DNA of 35,406 nucleotides from Cystobacterineae bacterium (GCA_009782175.1 WRKR01000032.1:1-35406); one strand, 5' to 3'; numbered from the stretch's first letter, positions 22,299 to 31,504 are shown. Numbers and translations are program-made. The notes: a model not told the origin generated them from the sequence alone.

Positions 22299-24500
22299 AT
22301 GCTCATGTTGCCAGACAATGCGCTGTGCCTTTCTATTGCGGGGACGGACACGGATGCCGGAAAAACGGTGGTGACTGCTGCATTGGCGCGCGCTGCCGTG
22401 GCTGCGGGTTTGCGCACACTCATTATAAAGCCTATACAAACCGGCAGCATTGTGGATGCCCAGGGCAAACTCCAGGCGCCAGACATTGCCCTATGCCGTG
22501 AAGCCGCGCCCGGGGCGGATACACATGCTCTGCTGCAGTTTGCGACGGCCTGCTCGCCTCAGCTTGCGGCCCAATTAGAAGCCTTGGATGAAAAACCTCT
22601 GAGGGCACACCCCCTGGCTGAGGAAATAGGGAAGGTGGTGCGAGAGTGGGCTTTGGCCACAACATTCTGCACAAACGCCCCCGGCCCTTGCCGCAACCTG
22701 GTTTTGCTGGAAGGCGCGGGGGGCCTGCTTACGCCCTTGAGCCACAGGGAAACTTTGGGTGAGCTGTTTGCCCTGCTGGGCTGGCCCGTTTTGCTGGTGG
22801 TTGCCAACAGGCTTGGCGCCATTAACCATGCCTTGTTGAGTTTGGAAGCGCTGCGCTCCCGCCATTTGCCCTGCCTGGGCTTTGTTATGAATGAGGTGCG
22901 GGAAGCGCAAAGCGAGTTAGAGCGGACCATCCGCGGAGAAAACCCGAAGGCTGTGGAAAGCCTTGGCCACAAGCCCTGTCTGGCGAAGCTGCCCCATGTG
23001 CCAGGCTTAAATGCACCCGAATTTTCGGCCCGGGAAGCGGCCTGGAATGGGGCCGCGCGAGCGCTGAGCCCAGTGCTCCACGCTGTAGGCACCTGGCAAG
23101 GCTTTGCACCTAAAACCACAACTCAGGAAAAGCGAAGCCAGGAAACCGTTAGCAAAGAAACCGCGGCCCAAGAAACCGCGGCCCAAGAAACCGCGGCCCA
23201 AGAAACCGTGGACCAGGAAGGTGTGGCGCTCCTGCGTTTTGACAGAGAGCACCTCTGGCACCCCTATACTTCGCCTCTGCGCCCTCTCCGCGCTTGGGAA
23301 GCTGTGGGCAGCAGTGGAGCGCGCATTCGGCTGAAGGGCGGTCGAGAGTTGGTTGACGGCATGGCTTCCTGGTGGTGCGCCATCCACGGCTATAACCACC
23401 CATGGCTTATGCGGGCACTGCAAACCCAGGCGCAAAGCATGCCGCACCTTATGTTTGGCGGTTTAACCCATGCGCCTGCCGTACGCCTGGGGCAAAGGCT
23501 TTTGGGGATGGCCCCGCCGGCGTTGAAACATGTTTTTTTTGCTGACTCTGGCTCTGTGGCCGTGGAAGTAGCTCTCAAAATGGCCCTGCAATATGGGCAG
23601 GCAAAAGGGGAGACGCGGCGCACCCAGGTGATGACGGTGCGGGGCGGCTACCATGGGGATACCCTGGGGGCCATGAGTGTTTGCGATCCGCAAGACGGCA
23701 TGCACGCGCTTTTTTCCGGCATCCTCCCTAAGCAGATTTTTGCCCCCCGCCCCGAGTGCCGTTTTGATGCACCCTATAACCCCGCTGCAGAGCAGGCTTT
23801 TGCGAAAATACTGGCCGCGCATGCCGATCTGGTGGCTGCGGTTATTTTGGAGCCCATTGTACAGGGCGCAGGTGGCATGTGGTTTTATCACCCGGCGTTT
23901 TTGCGCGGCGTGCATGCCTTGTGCAAACAGCATGGCTGCCTGCTTATTTTGGATGAAATTGCCACAGGCTTTGGCCGCACAGGCAAGCTGTTTGCCTGTG
24001 AGCATGCGGACGTGCAGCCGGACATTCTCTGCCTGGGCAAAGGGTTGAGCGGTGGTGTGATGACTTTGGCTGCAACCCTTGCCACACACGAGGTTGCCGA
24101 AGGCATTTCTCAAGGGGGCGGAATGCTCATGCATGGCTCAACCTTCATGGCCAATGCGCTGGCCTGCGCCGTATCAGAGGCCAGCCTGGAGTTGATTTCT
24201 GGTGGAGGCTGGCGGGCAGAGGTGGCCCGTCTGGAGAGGGTTTTGCGCCAAGGTTTATCTCCTTGCGCTTGTTTGCCCGGGGTGGTGGACGTGCGCATAC
24301 TCGGAGCCATTGGCGTGGTAGAAATGGAGTCAGAGGTGAATGTAGAGCGGCTGCAAGCCTTTTTTGTGGAGCAGGGCGTGTGGATACGCCCTTTTGGCAG
24401 GTTGGTTTATCTCATGCCGCCCTATATAATAACGGATGATGAGATAGCCACCCTCTGCACCGCCATCCACCGTGCCTTAACTCAAGAGGCATGGAGGTAG
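22299..24500 (+). CDS. bioDA: bifunctional BioD-BioA fusion: dethiobiotin synthetase and DAPA aminotransferase
   Basis: 733 residues. BioD (1-270): P-loop GTDTDAGKT at 15-23, KPIQTG with Lys44, LLEGAGG at 136-142. BioA (about 310-733): LWHPYTSP, HLMFGGLTHAP, GGYHGDT, LDEIATGFGRTG and the PLP lysine in LGKGLSGG. The two catalyse consecutive biotin steps, 7-keto-8-aminopelargonate to diaminopelargonate (BioA) and then to dethiobiotin (BioD). The domain order is the reverse of the reaction order but matches the eukaryotic BIO3-BIO1 fusion. The linker (about 281-305) consists of five pentapeptide ETAAQ-like repeats. ATG 22299 or 22305 may start. It overlaps the symporter's upstream region. Confidence 0.93.
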   Translation: MLMLPDNALCLSIAGTDTDAGKTVVTAALARAAVAAGLRTLIIKPIQTGSIVDAQGKLQAPDIALCREAAPGADTHALLQFATACSPQLAAQLEALDEKPLRAHPLAEEIGKVVREWALATTFCTNAPGPCRNLVLLEGAGGLLTPLSHRETLGELFALLGWPVLLVVANRLGAINHALLSLEALRSRHLPCLGFVMNEVREAQSELERTIRGENPKAVESLGHKPCLAKLPHVPGLNAPEFSAREAAWNGAARALSPVLHAVGTWQGFAPKTTTQEKRSQETVSKETAAQETAAQETAAQETVDQEGVALLRFDREHLWHPYTSPLRPLRAWEAVGSSGARIRLKGGRELVDGMASWWCAIHGYNHPWLMRALQTQAQSMPHLMFGGLTHAPAVRLGQRLLGMAPPALKHVFFADSGSVAVEVALKMALQYGQAKGETRRTQVMTVRGGYHGDTLGAMSVCDPQDGMHALFSGILPKQIFAPRPECRFDAPYNPAAEQAFAKILAAHADLVAAVILEPIVQGAGGMWFYHPAFLRGVHALCKQHGCLLILDEIATGFGRTGKLFACEHADVQPDILCLGKGLSGGVMTLAATLATHEVAEGISQGGGMLMHGSTFMANALACAVSEASLELISGGGWRAEVARLERVLRQGLSPCACLPGVVDVRILGAIGVVEMESEVNVERLQAFFVEQGVWIRPFGRLVYLMPPYIITDDEIATLCTAIHRALTQEAWR
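23142..23216. repeat. 15-bp tandem repeat, five units, forming the BioD-BioA linker
   Basis: GAAACCGCGGCCCAA occurs three times perfectly (23157-23201), flanked by a diverged unit on each side (23142-23156, 23202-23216). It encodes ETAAQ-type pentapeptides exactly at the junction of the two enzyme domains. Confidence 0.95.
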
Positions 24501-24508
24501 CCCAGGCC

Positions 24509-25900
24509 ATGGCATTTGCGCTTTTGCTCCTCTATGCTTTGCTCATCCTCGGGGTGGGCCTTGTTGCTGTCCGCCGCACGCCTGAAAGCTTCTACCTCAA
24601 CAACAGGGAGAGCGGAGCCCTAAGCGTGGGCTTTTCCATTTTCGTTTCCTGCATAGGTGCGTCCGCCACCATAAGCGTTATTGGTATGGCCTTTGCCGTG
24701 GGCACGCCGGCCTTTTGGTGGTTGGGCTCCGGGGCGGCCGGGTTGGTGCTGCTTTCCCTGGCGCTGGCCCGCAAAATACGCAGCAGTGGGGCTTATACGC
24801 TGCCGCATATGGTGGAGGCCTTTTTGGGGCCCTCGGTGCGGCCACTCATTTCCGTGGTTGTGGTGGTGGCCTGGTTGGCCATTTTGGCAGCGCAGTTTTC
24901 AGCCTTAAGCCGTGTATTTGCCTCGTTGACGGGCCTTTCCTCGCTGCCCTGTCTGCTGATTGGCCTGGTGCTGGTTTGCGGCCACACTTTTGGCGGTCAG
25001 TCAGCCATTATGCGCACAGATCGCATTCAGGCCCTGCTCATTATTTCTTCTCTGGTGCTTGTGCTGCTCTGGCTGAGCAGGCACAACCCCGGCTGGGTTG
25101 GAGCTGTTCAGCCGCAGGTGGTGAATGCGGGCTTCCCCCCGGAGAAGCTGCTCTATTATTTTGTGGTTGTGGGGGCCAACTATGTGGTGTGCCCCATGTT
25201 GTTTGGGCGTATACTTTCGGCCAAAAACGAGCGTAGTGCTCGGCTTGGCGGCCTCGTTGGTGCGGCGGGCATTGCTTTGTGCTCCGCTTTAATTGTTGCT
25301 GTGGGCCTCTCCTGCAAGGGGCTTATTCCGGAGCAAACCCCGCAGGATGAGGTGTTGACTTCGGTGTTGGGCACCGTCATGCCCTATTGGATGCACCTGG
25401 TGGTCTCCTTCGCCCTGATCAGCGCCATTGTTTCCTCGGCTGACTCTTGCCTTGTTACGGCGGCCACGGTGCTCAGCTTTGACTTGCTGGGGCAGTTGAG
25501 GCGCAAGGCGGATGGTGGAAAAGCCCTTGCACCCCTGGGGGCCGGCTTCCTGGGCGAAGTGGCTTTGGGCCCCAAGGCCGCGCCATTTTCTCTGCGCAGG
25601 GAGTGGGCTTGTGTTGTGTTGCTCGGTTTGGCGGGGGCGGCACTCAGCCTGTATGGAAAAAGCATTCTGGGTTTTTTGATGATGGCCTATGACATGTTTG
25701 CCTGCGGCGTGGCCATGCCCGTCAGCATAGGCTTGCTCCTGCATGGGAAGCGGCGCATTCTCCCGCGTTTTGCCCACGCTGCTGTGGTGGCAGGTGGCCT
25801 GCTCGGCCTGGTGGCTGCACTGAGTGAGGAGCCACTGTGGAGCTATGCAGGCATGGCCACATCCGCTCTGCTCACCCTGGGGGGTATACGAAAGAGATGA
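24509..25900 (+). CDS. sodium:solute symporter family (SSS) transporter
   Basis: About 463 residues with 12-13 hydrophobic helices. Typical SSS blocks are visible: the FYLNNRESGALSVGFS-like early loop, GASATISVIGMAFAVG, and ISAIVSSADSCLVTAATVLSFDLL, the conserved SSS segment with Ser-Ser-Asp. It imports a small organic solute with Na+. The start at ATG 24509 is favoured because GGAGGT lies ten bases upstream (24493-24498), overlapping the bioDA stop; ATG 24491 has its ribosome site too close. Coupling to bioDA hints at a biotin-pathway solute, but substrate cannot be read from the sequence. Confidence 0.85.
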   Translation: MAFALLLLYALLILGVGLVAVRRTPESFYLNNRESGALSVGFSIFVSCIGASATISVIGMAFAVGTPAFWWLGSGAAGLVLLSLALARKIRSSGAYTLPHMVEAFLGPSVRPLISVVVVVAWLAILAAQFSALSRVFASLTGLSSLPCLLIGLVLVCGHTFGGQSAIMRTDRIQALLIISSLVLVLLWLSRHNPGWVGAVQPQVVNAGFPPEKLLYYFVVVGANYVVCPMLFGRILSAKNERSARLGGLVGAAGIALCSALIVAVGLSCKGLIPEQTPQDEVLTSVLGTVMPYWMHLVVSFALISAIVSSADSCLVTAATVLSFDLLGQLRRKADGGKALAPLGAGFLGEVALGPKAAPFSLRREWACVVLLGLAGAALSLYGKSILGFLMMAYDMFACGVAMPVSIGLLLHGKRRILPRFAHAAVVAGGLLGLVAALSEEPLWSYAGMATSALLTLGGIRKR

Positions 25901-25984
25901 GGCCTAAAATGCCCCTATGAGGGAGCCACCTCTGTTTTCTTCTGTTTTCAAATGCAGGTGCTGTGCCCCCGGGCCCCTTTCCCT

Positions 25985-26569
25985 TCACCCCAACACACCT
26001 TTGGTAGAGGGGAGGTTTTGGGTACCATCGGGTTGAATGGCCTCCCTCAGGGCGCGCCCCAATGCCTTAAAAACAGCCTCCACCACATGGTGGTAGTCCT
26101 GCCCCCGCACAATGTCCACGTGAATGTTGGCCTTGGCCGCCCCCGCCAGGGCCCACAAAAACCCCTTCAGCACGGACAACTCAATGGTGGGGCTATAGAC
26201 GCCTTCAACCTCGCCATTCCATACCACATAAGTGCGACCACCCAAGTCCACGGAGACGCGCACCAGGGCCTCATCCATGGGCACATAACTGTGCCCCATG
26301 CGCTCTATGCCACGGCGCTCCCCCAGCGCCTCGTTAAGGGCCTGGCCTAATATAATGCCTACGTCCTCCACGGTGTGGTGGCTGTCCACCTCCAAGTCCC
26401 CCTTGCCTGAAAGCTGAAGCCCCATGCGGCCATGCTTGGCCATGGAGTGCAGAAGGTGCTCAAAAAACGGAAACCCCAGTTGCAGGGCAATGTCTCCCCC
26501 GTCAAGCGCCCAGGTGGCTGTGAGAGAAGTTTCTTGAGTTGTGCGTTGTGCAGTGCCAATTCGTTTCAT
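25985..26569 (-). CDS. hisB: imidazoleglycerol-phosphate dehydratase
   Basis: 194 residues, the normal size of a monofunctional HisB dehydratase. The signature blocks are FFEHLLHSMAKHG at 35-47, DSHHTVEDVG at 62-71 and the second His-rich block GQDYHHVVEAVFKALGRAL; the clustered His and Glu residues hold two Mn ions. It converts imidazoleglycerol phosphate to imidazoleacetol phosphate. It is the last gene of the his operon, 27 bp after the HAD gene, and faces the symporter gene tail to tail across 84 bp. Confidence 0.95.
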   Translation of the reverse strand: MKRIGTAQRTTQETSLTATWALDGGDIALQLGFPFFEHLLHSMAKHGRMGLQLSGKGDLEVDSHHTVEDVGIILGQALNEALGERRGIERMGHSYVPMDEALVRVSVDLGGRTYVVWNGEVEGVYSPTIELSVLKGFLWALAGAAKANIHVDIVRGQDYHHVVEAVFKALGRALREAIQPDGTQNLPSTKGVLG

Positions 26570-26596
26570 AGGTTTTTGGGGGGGAAAGCGAGAGGG

Positions 26597-27436
26597 TTAG
26601 GGTTGAAGAAGCTTCCATAACAAAGCCTCAAGGCCAATGCATGCGCCCTGCCCTCCGCGCCCAAGCCTTTGCTGTACCTCTGCGGCGGAGGCACCGGCAG
26701 GAAGGCACCAGAAGAAGTGCAATTGGGTGGAAGTGAGGGCCTGTGCATGCATAGAGGTGAGGCAGTCGTCCCAACTGTCGCCGACGAAGAGGGCGAAGCG
26801 GCTCCCTTCAAGCAGAGGGAGGAGGGCGTTGGGGTTGGGCTTTTTGACAGTTTCGCAGCTGACGAAGGCTTGGGGGGAAAGGCCAAAGGCGGCAAAGGCC
26901 GCAAGCGTTTGCTCCCTCGTGCGCCCCGTACAGGCATATAGGGGAAGGCGTGCGGCCACCTGCCCAAGCAGGGAAGCCTCCACGAGGGTTATTTCCTCAT
27001 GGGCAATGTGTGCATAGAGGCGCTCGCACTCGGCGCTTAAGTCACCCGGGTCGTCCCCGCCGACGAGTTGAAGCACACAGGGAAGTCCCGCGTCGGGGGT
27101 GAGGAGGGCGCTTAAGGGGCGCATGTCGCCACTGCGCTGGCGGTAGCGGAATACCCCCAGGGCCGCCCGCGCCAAATCCCAGTCGTCGTTGAAGCCGCCG
27201 GCCCATTTGAAAGCGGCAATGTCCTCGTCGCTTAAGGTGGCGCCCTCGCGCGACAGAAGCTTTCTCCCCACGGCATAATAGGAGGAGGAAGGGTCCACCA
27301 GCACGCCGTCTATGTCCAGAATGAGGCGATCCACCTGCCCAGGAAAGCTTCCAAAGAGTTTGCCCTCCTCGCTTTTTCGCCCCAAGCCATGCTGCGCGGG
27401 CGCGGTGGCGGCCTTCCCGTCTGCGACGTTCGGCAC
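26597..27436 (-). CDS. HAD-superfamily phosphatase, candidate histidinol-phosphate phosphatase
   Basis: 279 residues. HAD motif I is DIDGVLVD (nucleophile Asp41, acid/base Asp43). The downstream motifs are CTGRTREQ (II), SCETVKKPNP (III) and FVGDSWDDC (IV). The start resembles the HAD clade (TIGR01548-like) that is sometimes fused to HisC. It lies between hisDC and hisB, so dephosphorylation of histidinol phosphate, the step between HisC and HisD, is the natural proposal. The start is GTG 27436, overlapping the hisDC TAG by one base (TAGTG). The first 35 residues look poorly conserved. Function is inferred from position. Confidence 0.78.
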   Translation of the reverse strand: MPNVADGKAATAPAQHGLGRKSEEGKLFGSFPGQVDRLILDIDGVLVDPSSSYYAVGRKLLSREGATLSDEDIAAFKWAGGFNDDWDLARAALGVFRYRQRSGDMRPLSALLTPDAGLPCVLQLVGGDDPGDLSAECERLYAHIAHEEITLVEASLLGQVAARLPLYACTGRTREQTLAAFAAFGLSPQAFVSCETVKKPNPNALLPLLEGSRFALFVGDSWDDCLTSMHAQALTSTQLHFFWCLPAGASAAEVQQRLGRGGQGACIGLEALLWKLLQP

Positions 27437-29802
27437 TATAGCCTCCCCGGCTGCTTGGCATAGGCGCGCATGGCCGTGAGGAAGGCCTCGTTGTCGGCCT
27501 CATTGCCGATGGCCACGCGCAGGGCGTTGGGCCAGGAGCTGCTCATGTTGCGAAGCAGCACGCCGTGCGAGAGGAAATGCTGCATGGCCTCTTTGGCGTT
27601 TTTGAGTTGAATGAGAAGGAAGTTGGCCTGCGAGGGGACAAAGCATATGCCCAACTCAGCGAGTGCTTTGGAAACCCGTGCCCTCTCTCTCTTCACCAGG
27701 GCCACACGCTCCTCCACAAGTTTGGGTTGCTCCAAGAGTACGGCGGCGGCAGCGAGGGTAAGGGAGGAGACATTATAGGGGAGGGCCAGCTTCTGCATTT
27801 CCCTGCAAAAGGCTTCGGGCCCGAGGAGGTAGCCAAAGCGCAGCCCCGCAGCGGCCCAGGTTTTGGAGAAGGTGCGAAGCAGCACGAGGGGCACATTTTC
27901 TCCAAGGCACGGGGCGAAGTTATTGTCAGCAAACTCGACATAGGCCTCGTCGGCGACAATGAGGGCGCCGGAGCTAAGGAGGCCAAGCAGGGTGGCTTTT
28001 GAGACGACAGCCCCGGTGGGGTTATTGGGAGAAGTAAAAAGCACCATGCGTGCGCCCTGGGCGGCTTTGAGGAGGGCGGCCTCGTCAAAGAAGGCATTGG
28101 GGAGGGCGGGAATGCGGCATATGGCGGCGCCGGCGGCCTCAAGGTGGGGTGCATAGAGGGCGAAGCAGGGGGTGGGCAACACCACTTTGTCACCGGGGCG
28201 TACAACGGACTGAATGAGGAGGGCGAGCAACTCATTGGAGCCGTTGGCCAGCATAACGCCGTCGGCCTTCCATCCGGCATAGTGTGCCACGGCCTCGCGC
28301 AGGGCCTTGGCGTCATAGGGGGGGTAGCGGTTCCACGCCAGGGAGGCGAAGGTTTGGCAGAGGCTGTTTTTGAGGCCCTGGGGAATGTCGTCGGGGCTTT
28401 CGTTTTGGTTCAGCTTAACGGGGGCGGTGGTGGCCCCCTCAAGGCGATAGAGGGAAATTTGGCGTATTTCATCTCGAATAAAGCAGGCCACCGCGGCACC
28501 CTCTTCGGCGGCGGTGGGGGAGGGGCCTTCCGTCTCCAACCCCTCCATGCGTGCCTCAACGGCCTGGGCGTGGGCAATGAGGCCTTCGGCGCGGGCGAAG
28601 CGCGAGGCTTCGGGGCCTAAGGTGCGCAGGGCTGTTTCGTCCCAGTGGATGAAGTTGAGGCGTTTTTGAAAGTCCTGCACGCTTAAGGCGGACTGAAAGC
28701 GTGCGCAGCCCGAGGTGGGCAGCGTATGGTTGGGCCCCGCCACATAGTCCCCCGCGGCGGCTGGGGAGAGGTGGCCGACAAAAACGGCGCCGGCGGACTG
28801 AATGCGGTGCAGGTGGTTGGGGGCCTCATGCAGTGCCAGCTCCAGGTGCTCAGGGGCGAAGGCGTTGGCAAAGGCAAAAGCCTCGTCGAGGTTTTGGGTA
28901 ACAACCACAAAGCCGCGCTGCTTAAGGCACTGTTGGGCGACGGGGTTAGGGTATTTGGCCAGGTGGGCTTCAACGGCTTTGGGCAAGGTTTCGGCCAGTG
29001 CGGCGTGTGGGGTGACGCATATGGCGGTGGCGAGGGGGTCGTGCTCTGCCTGGGCCAGCATGTCGAGTGCGAGGAGCTCCACGTTGGCGGAGGCATCGGC
29101 AACAATGAGGACTTCGCTGGGGCCGGCGTCCATGTCCACGCCGACGAAGGGGGAGACGAGGCGTTTGGCGGCGGCCACCCAGGCGTTGCCGGGGCCGGCA
29201 ATTTTGGCGACGCGGGGGACGGGGCCGGCGCCGAAGGCGAAGGCAGCAACAGCCTGTGCGCCGCCCATGCGAAAAATGTCGGTAGCGCCGGCGAGTTTGG
29301 CGGCCAGTGCAATGGCGGGGGCAATGGTGCCGTCAGGCCGCGGGGGTGTAGCAATGCACAGGCGCTGCACGCCGGCAATGCTGGCGGGAATGGCCACCAT
29401 TAACACGGTGGAGGGGTAGGGCACCCGCCCCCCGGGGACATAGAGGCCGACGCAGTCCAAAGGCAGCACGCGCTGCTCGCAGTTGCCGACGCGGTAGTTG
29501 TGTATTTTTTGAGGCGTGTGGAATTGGCGAATATTGTCCGCGGCTTTTTGGAGGGTTTGTGCCAATGCGGGAGGGGTTTTTGCGGCAAGGGCCTCCCATG
29601 CTTTTTTGGAGAGGGGGAGGGTGTCCAACTTGGCCTTGTCGAATTTTTCGTTAAAGCGAAGCACGGCGGCCTCACCGTCTTTTTTCACCTCTTCCACAAT
29701 GGCTTTAACGGCGGCCTCGGAGGGGAGGGCTTGGGGCAGGGCTTCGCGCAGGGCGAGGAGTTGTTGTTTGTGCTGTGGGTTAGAGTAGTGGAAAATGTGC
29801 AT
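27436..29802 (-). CDS. hisDC: HisD-HisC fusion: histidinol dehydrogenase and histidinol-phosphate aminotransferase
   Basis: 788 residues from ATG 29802; the frame stays open to 29976 but that part overlaps hisG and looks non-native. HisD covers about 1-425: YVPGGRVPYPS, GPGNAWV, DMDAGPSEVLIVAD, APEHLEL at 316-322 and NHTLPTSGCARF at 358-369. HisC covers about 440-788: NQNESP, RYPPYDAKALREAVA, FTSPNNPTGAVV, and the PLP lysine in RTFSKTWAAAGLR. Both are full length, so this is a true bifunctional enzyme for the aminotransferase step and the last two oxidations of histidine synthesis. The phosphatase step between them is the neighbouring HAD gene. Overlaps hisG by 23 bases. Confidence 0.92.
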   Translation of the reverse strand: MHIFHYSNPQHKQQLLALREALPQALPSEAAVKAIVEEVKKDGEAAVLRFNEKFDKAKLDTLPLSKKAWEALAAKTPPALAQTLQKAADNIRQFHTPQKIHNYRVGNCEQRVLPLDCVGLYVPGGRVPYPSTVLMVAIPASIAGVQRLCIATPPRPDGTIAPAIALAAKLAGATDIFRMGGAQAVAAFAFGAGPVPRVAKIAGPGNAWVAAAKRLVSPFVGVDMDAGPSEVLIVADASANVELLALDMLAQAEHDPLATAICVTPHAALAETLPKAVEAHLAKYPNPVAQQCLKQRGFVVVTQNLDEAFAFANAFAPEHLELALHEAPNHLHRIQSAGAVFVGHLSPAAAGDYVAGPNHTLPTSGCARFQSALSVQDFQKRLNFIHWDETALRTLGPEASRFARAEGLIAHAQAVEARMEGLETEGPSPTAAEEGAAVACFIRDEIRQISLYRLEGATTAPVKLNQNESPDDIPQGLKNSLCQTFASLAWNRYPPYDAKALREAVAHYAGWKADGVMLANGSNELLALLIQSVVRPGDKVVLPTPCFALYAPHLEAAGAAICRIPALPNAFFDEAALLKAAQGARMVLFTSPNNPTGAVVSKATLLGLLSSGALIVADEAYVEFADNNFAPCLGENVPLVLLRTFSKTWAAAGLRFGYLLGPEAFCREMQKLALPYNVSSLTLAAAAVLLEQPKLVEERVALVKRERARVSKALAELGICFVPSQANFLLIQLKNAKEAMQHFLSHGVLLRNMSSSWPNALRVAIGNEADNEAFLTAMRAYAKQPGRL

Positions 29803-30427
29803 AGCCGGCCTCGTTGGCGCGCGTAGAAAGCAGTTGAAGGAAGGCGTCAACCTCATGGCGGCGCAGCCAGAAGGAGGCGCGGTTAGCAATGACGCGGGCG
29901 GAAATGGGGGCCACTTCTTCCAGCACCACGAGGCCATTCTCCTGAAGGGTGCGTCCTGTTTCCACCAAGTCCACAATGGCGGTAGCCATGCCTGTCAGCA
30001 AAGCCACCTCAATGGTGCCATAGAGGGGAATGAGGTCGCCCATGAGGCCGCGTTGTTGGAGTGCGCGCAAGGTAGTGCGGGGGAATTTGGTAGCCACGCG
30101 CAGTTGTCCTGAGGCGTGGAGGGCAGCGAGGGAGGTGTGGGGTTTGCCGCAAAACACCATTTTGCAAATGCCAAAGCCCAAGTCCAAAGGCTCGAGGACG
30201 TCGGCCTTGCTTTCGTTGAGCACATCGGAGCCGACAATGCCGACGTCGGCGCCGCCGCGCTCCACATAAATGGGAATGTCCGCGTCTTTAAGGGGCAGAA
30301 ACTCTAAGGGGCCTTGTGTGAGCAGGAGTTTGCGTGAAGAGAGTGCTTCGGCGTCGGGTGCTTGGGGGCCGAGCAGTTGCAGGACGGTTTTTTTAAGGCG
30401 CCCTTTAGGCAAGGCAATGCGCAGCAT
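29780..30427 (-). CDS. hisG: ATP phosphoribosyltransferase, short form
   Basis: 215 residues. It starts LRIALPKGRL from ATG 30427, which overlaps the hisZ stop by one base (TGATG). The PRPP-binding loop IVDLVETGRTLQENGL is clear, and the C-terminal regulatory domain of long-form HisG is absent. The short form is inactive without the HisZ subunit, which is encoded directly upstream. It catalyses the first, committed step: ATP plus PRPP to phosphoribosyl-ATP. Confidence 0.95.
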   Translation of the reverse strand: MLRIALPKGRLKKTVLQLLGPQAPDAEALSSRKLLLTQGPLEFLPLKDADIPIYVERGGADVGIVGSDVLNESKADVLEPLDLGFGICKMVFCGKPHTSLAALHASGQLRVATKFPRTTLRALQQRGLMGDLIPLYGTIEVALLTGMATAIVDLVETGRTLQENGLVVLEEVAPISARVIANRASFWLRRHEVDAFLQLLSTRANEAGYAHFPLL

Positions 30428-31377
30428 CAGCTGACTCCTGAGGGGCCGGGGGCTTGTGTGGGGCAAGGGGCTTCCAAGCTGCAGAGGGCTTCTAGATCGA
30501 AGGCGGCGCCCACGGCCACGCGTTGTGCGCCGAAGCGTTGGGTGAGGGCGTCATAGCGTCCGCCGCCGGCGACGGCTTTGGGGACGCCCTGAACGAAGAC
30601 GTCAAACACCAAGTCATTATAATAGGAGGGCGTACGCACGAGGGCCAAGTCCACGCCTACACATGGTTGAGGGAGGCGCGAGATGAGGGCTTTAAGGGCC
30701 AGAAGGGGCATTTTGCACGGTGGGGGGAGCATGTGCTCTGCGCGGGAGAGGACGTCGGCTGAGCCTGCGAGGGAGAGGAGGGCATGGAGGGCGGCGGCAA
30801 TATTTTCGGGGAGTTTATTGGTGGTACAATAGAGTTGGAGTTGGGAGTGGCTTTTGCGGGAGAGGGCGAGGCGCAGGGTTTCGTCGGCGTGAGGGAGGAG
30901 GGCATGGAGGATGGCGTTGCTGCCTAAGACGACGAAGGGGGAAAGCCCGAGGGCCTCCAGGGCATGGAGGGCGAGTTGTACCACCTGGAAGGAGGCCTCT
31001 TCCGGGGGTGCGTCAAAAAGCTCGACGCCTGCCTGATAAAACTCTCTAAAGCCGTTGCGATAGCGGAAGACGGGGCCCACATAGGAGAGTTTGAGGGGGT
31101 TTTCCTGTTTGGCATAGCGGGAGGCGGCCATGCGGGCGATGGGGCCGGTGAAGTCCGCGCGCAGGGCCAAAATTTGTCCGTCGGGGCCAATTATTTTGGG
31201 CAACTCTTCGCCGGCGAAGGCGAAGGCGAAAGCATCATCCACCAGAGGCGGGTGGACCTCTTCAAAGCCTGAAGCCTCAAAGCAGGTGAGGAGTTGCCTT
31301 TCAATGCGGCGAAACGCAGCCGTAGCGGAGGTGAGGCGATCGCTGCTGCCCGAAGGCGGGAAAGGAAAGCATTTCAT
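30427..31377 (-). CDS. hisZ: HisZ, regulatory subunit of ATP phosphoribosyltransferase
   Basis: 316 residues resembling histidyl-tRNA synthetase catalytic core without the anticodon domain. LALRADFTGPIARMAA is the class II motif 2 region, FREFYQAGVELFD a further conserved block, and AVAGGGRYDALTQRFG the motif 3-like segment. HisZ activates short-form HisG and gives histidine feedback. ATG 31377 is taken as start because the earlier codon at 31386 is TTG; the ribosome site is weak. First gene of the his operon, with no obvious histidine-rich leader peptide upstream. Confidence 0.9.
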   Translation of the reverse strand: MKCFPFPPSGSSDRLTSATAAFRRIERQLLTCFEASGFEEVHPPLVDDAFAFAFAGEELPKIIGPDGQILALRADFTGPIARMAASRYAKQENPLKLSYVGPVFRYRNGFREFYQAGVELFDAPPEEASFQVVQLALHALEALGLSPFVVLGSNAILHALLPHADETLRLALSRKSHSQLQLYCTTNKLPENIAAALHALLSLAGSADVLSRAEHMLPPPCKMPLLALKALISRLPQPCVGVDLALVRTPSYYNDLVFDVFVQGVPKAVAGGGRYDALTQRFGAQRVAVGAAFDLEALCSLEAPCPTQAPGPSGVS

Positions 31378-31480
31378 AACATTCAAAAAGGCAAAGGGCC
31401 TATTGGGGTGCTGAGGGCCTGTGGGCTAACACATTTATGTGGGCCAGAGAAGGGCCTTGTGCAGGGCTTTCTTTTATACA

Positions 31481-31504
31481 GGGCTATGCAGGGCTATGCA
31501 GGGC
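31481..31504. repeat. 10-bp tandem repeat in the hisZ upstream region
   Basis: GGGCTATGCA occurs at 31481-31490 and 31491-31500 and is followed by GGGC. It lies in the 270-bp divergent gap between hisZ and the secreted-protein gene, in the presumed hisZ leader. Otherwise the gap shows no feature I can name. Confidence 0.8.

Noticed and set aside
28726-29403. Long Gly/Val-rich plus-strand open frame
   Set aside because: Antisense to the HisD domain; a typical shadow in GC-rich DNA.
29803-29976. 58-residue N-terminal extension of HisD
   Set aside because: It overlaps hisG, has a Trp/Pro/Cys-rich shadow composition, and the HisD family begins at ATG 29802.
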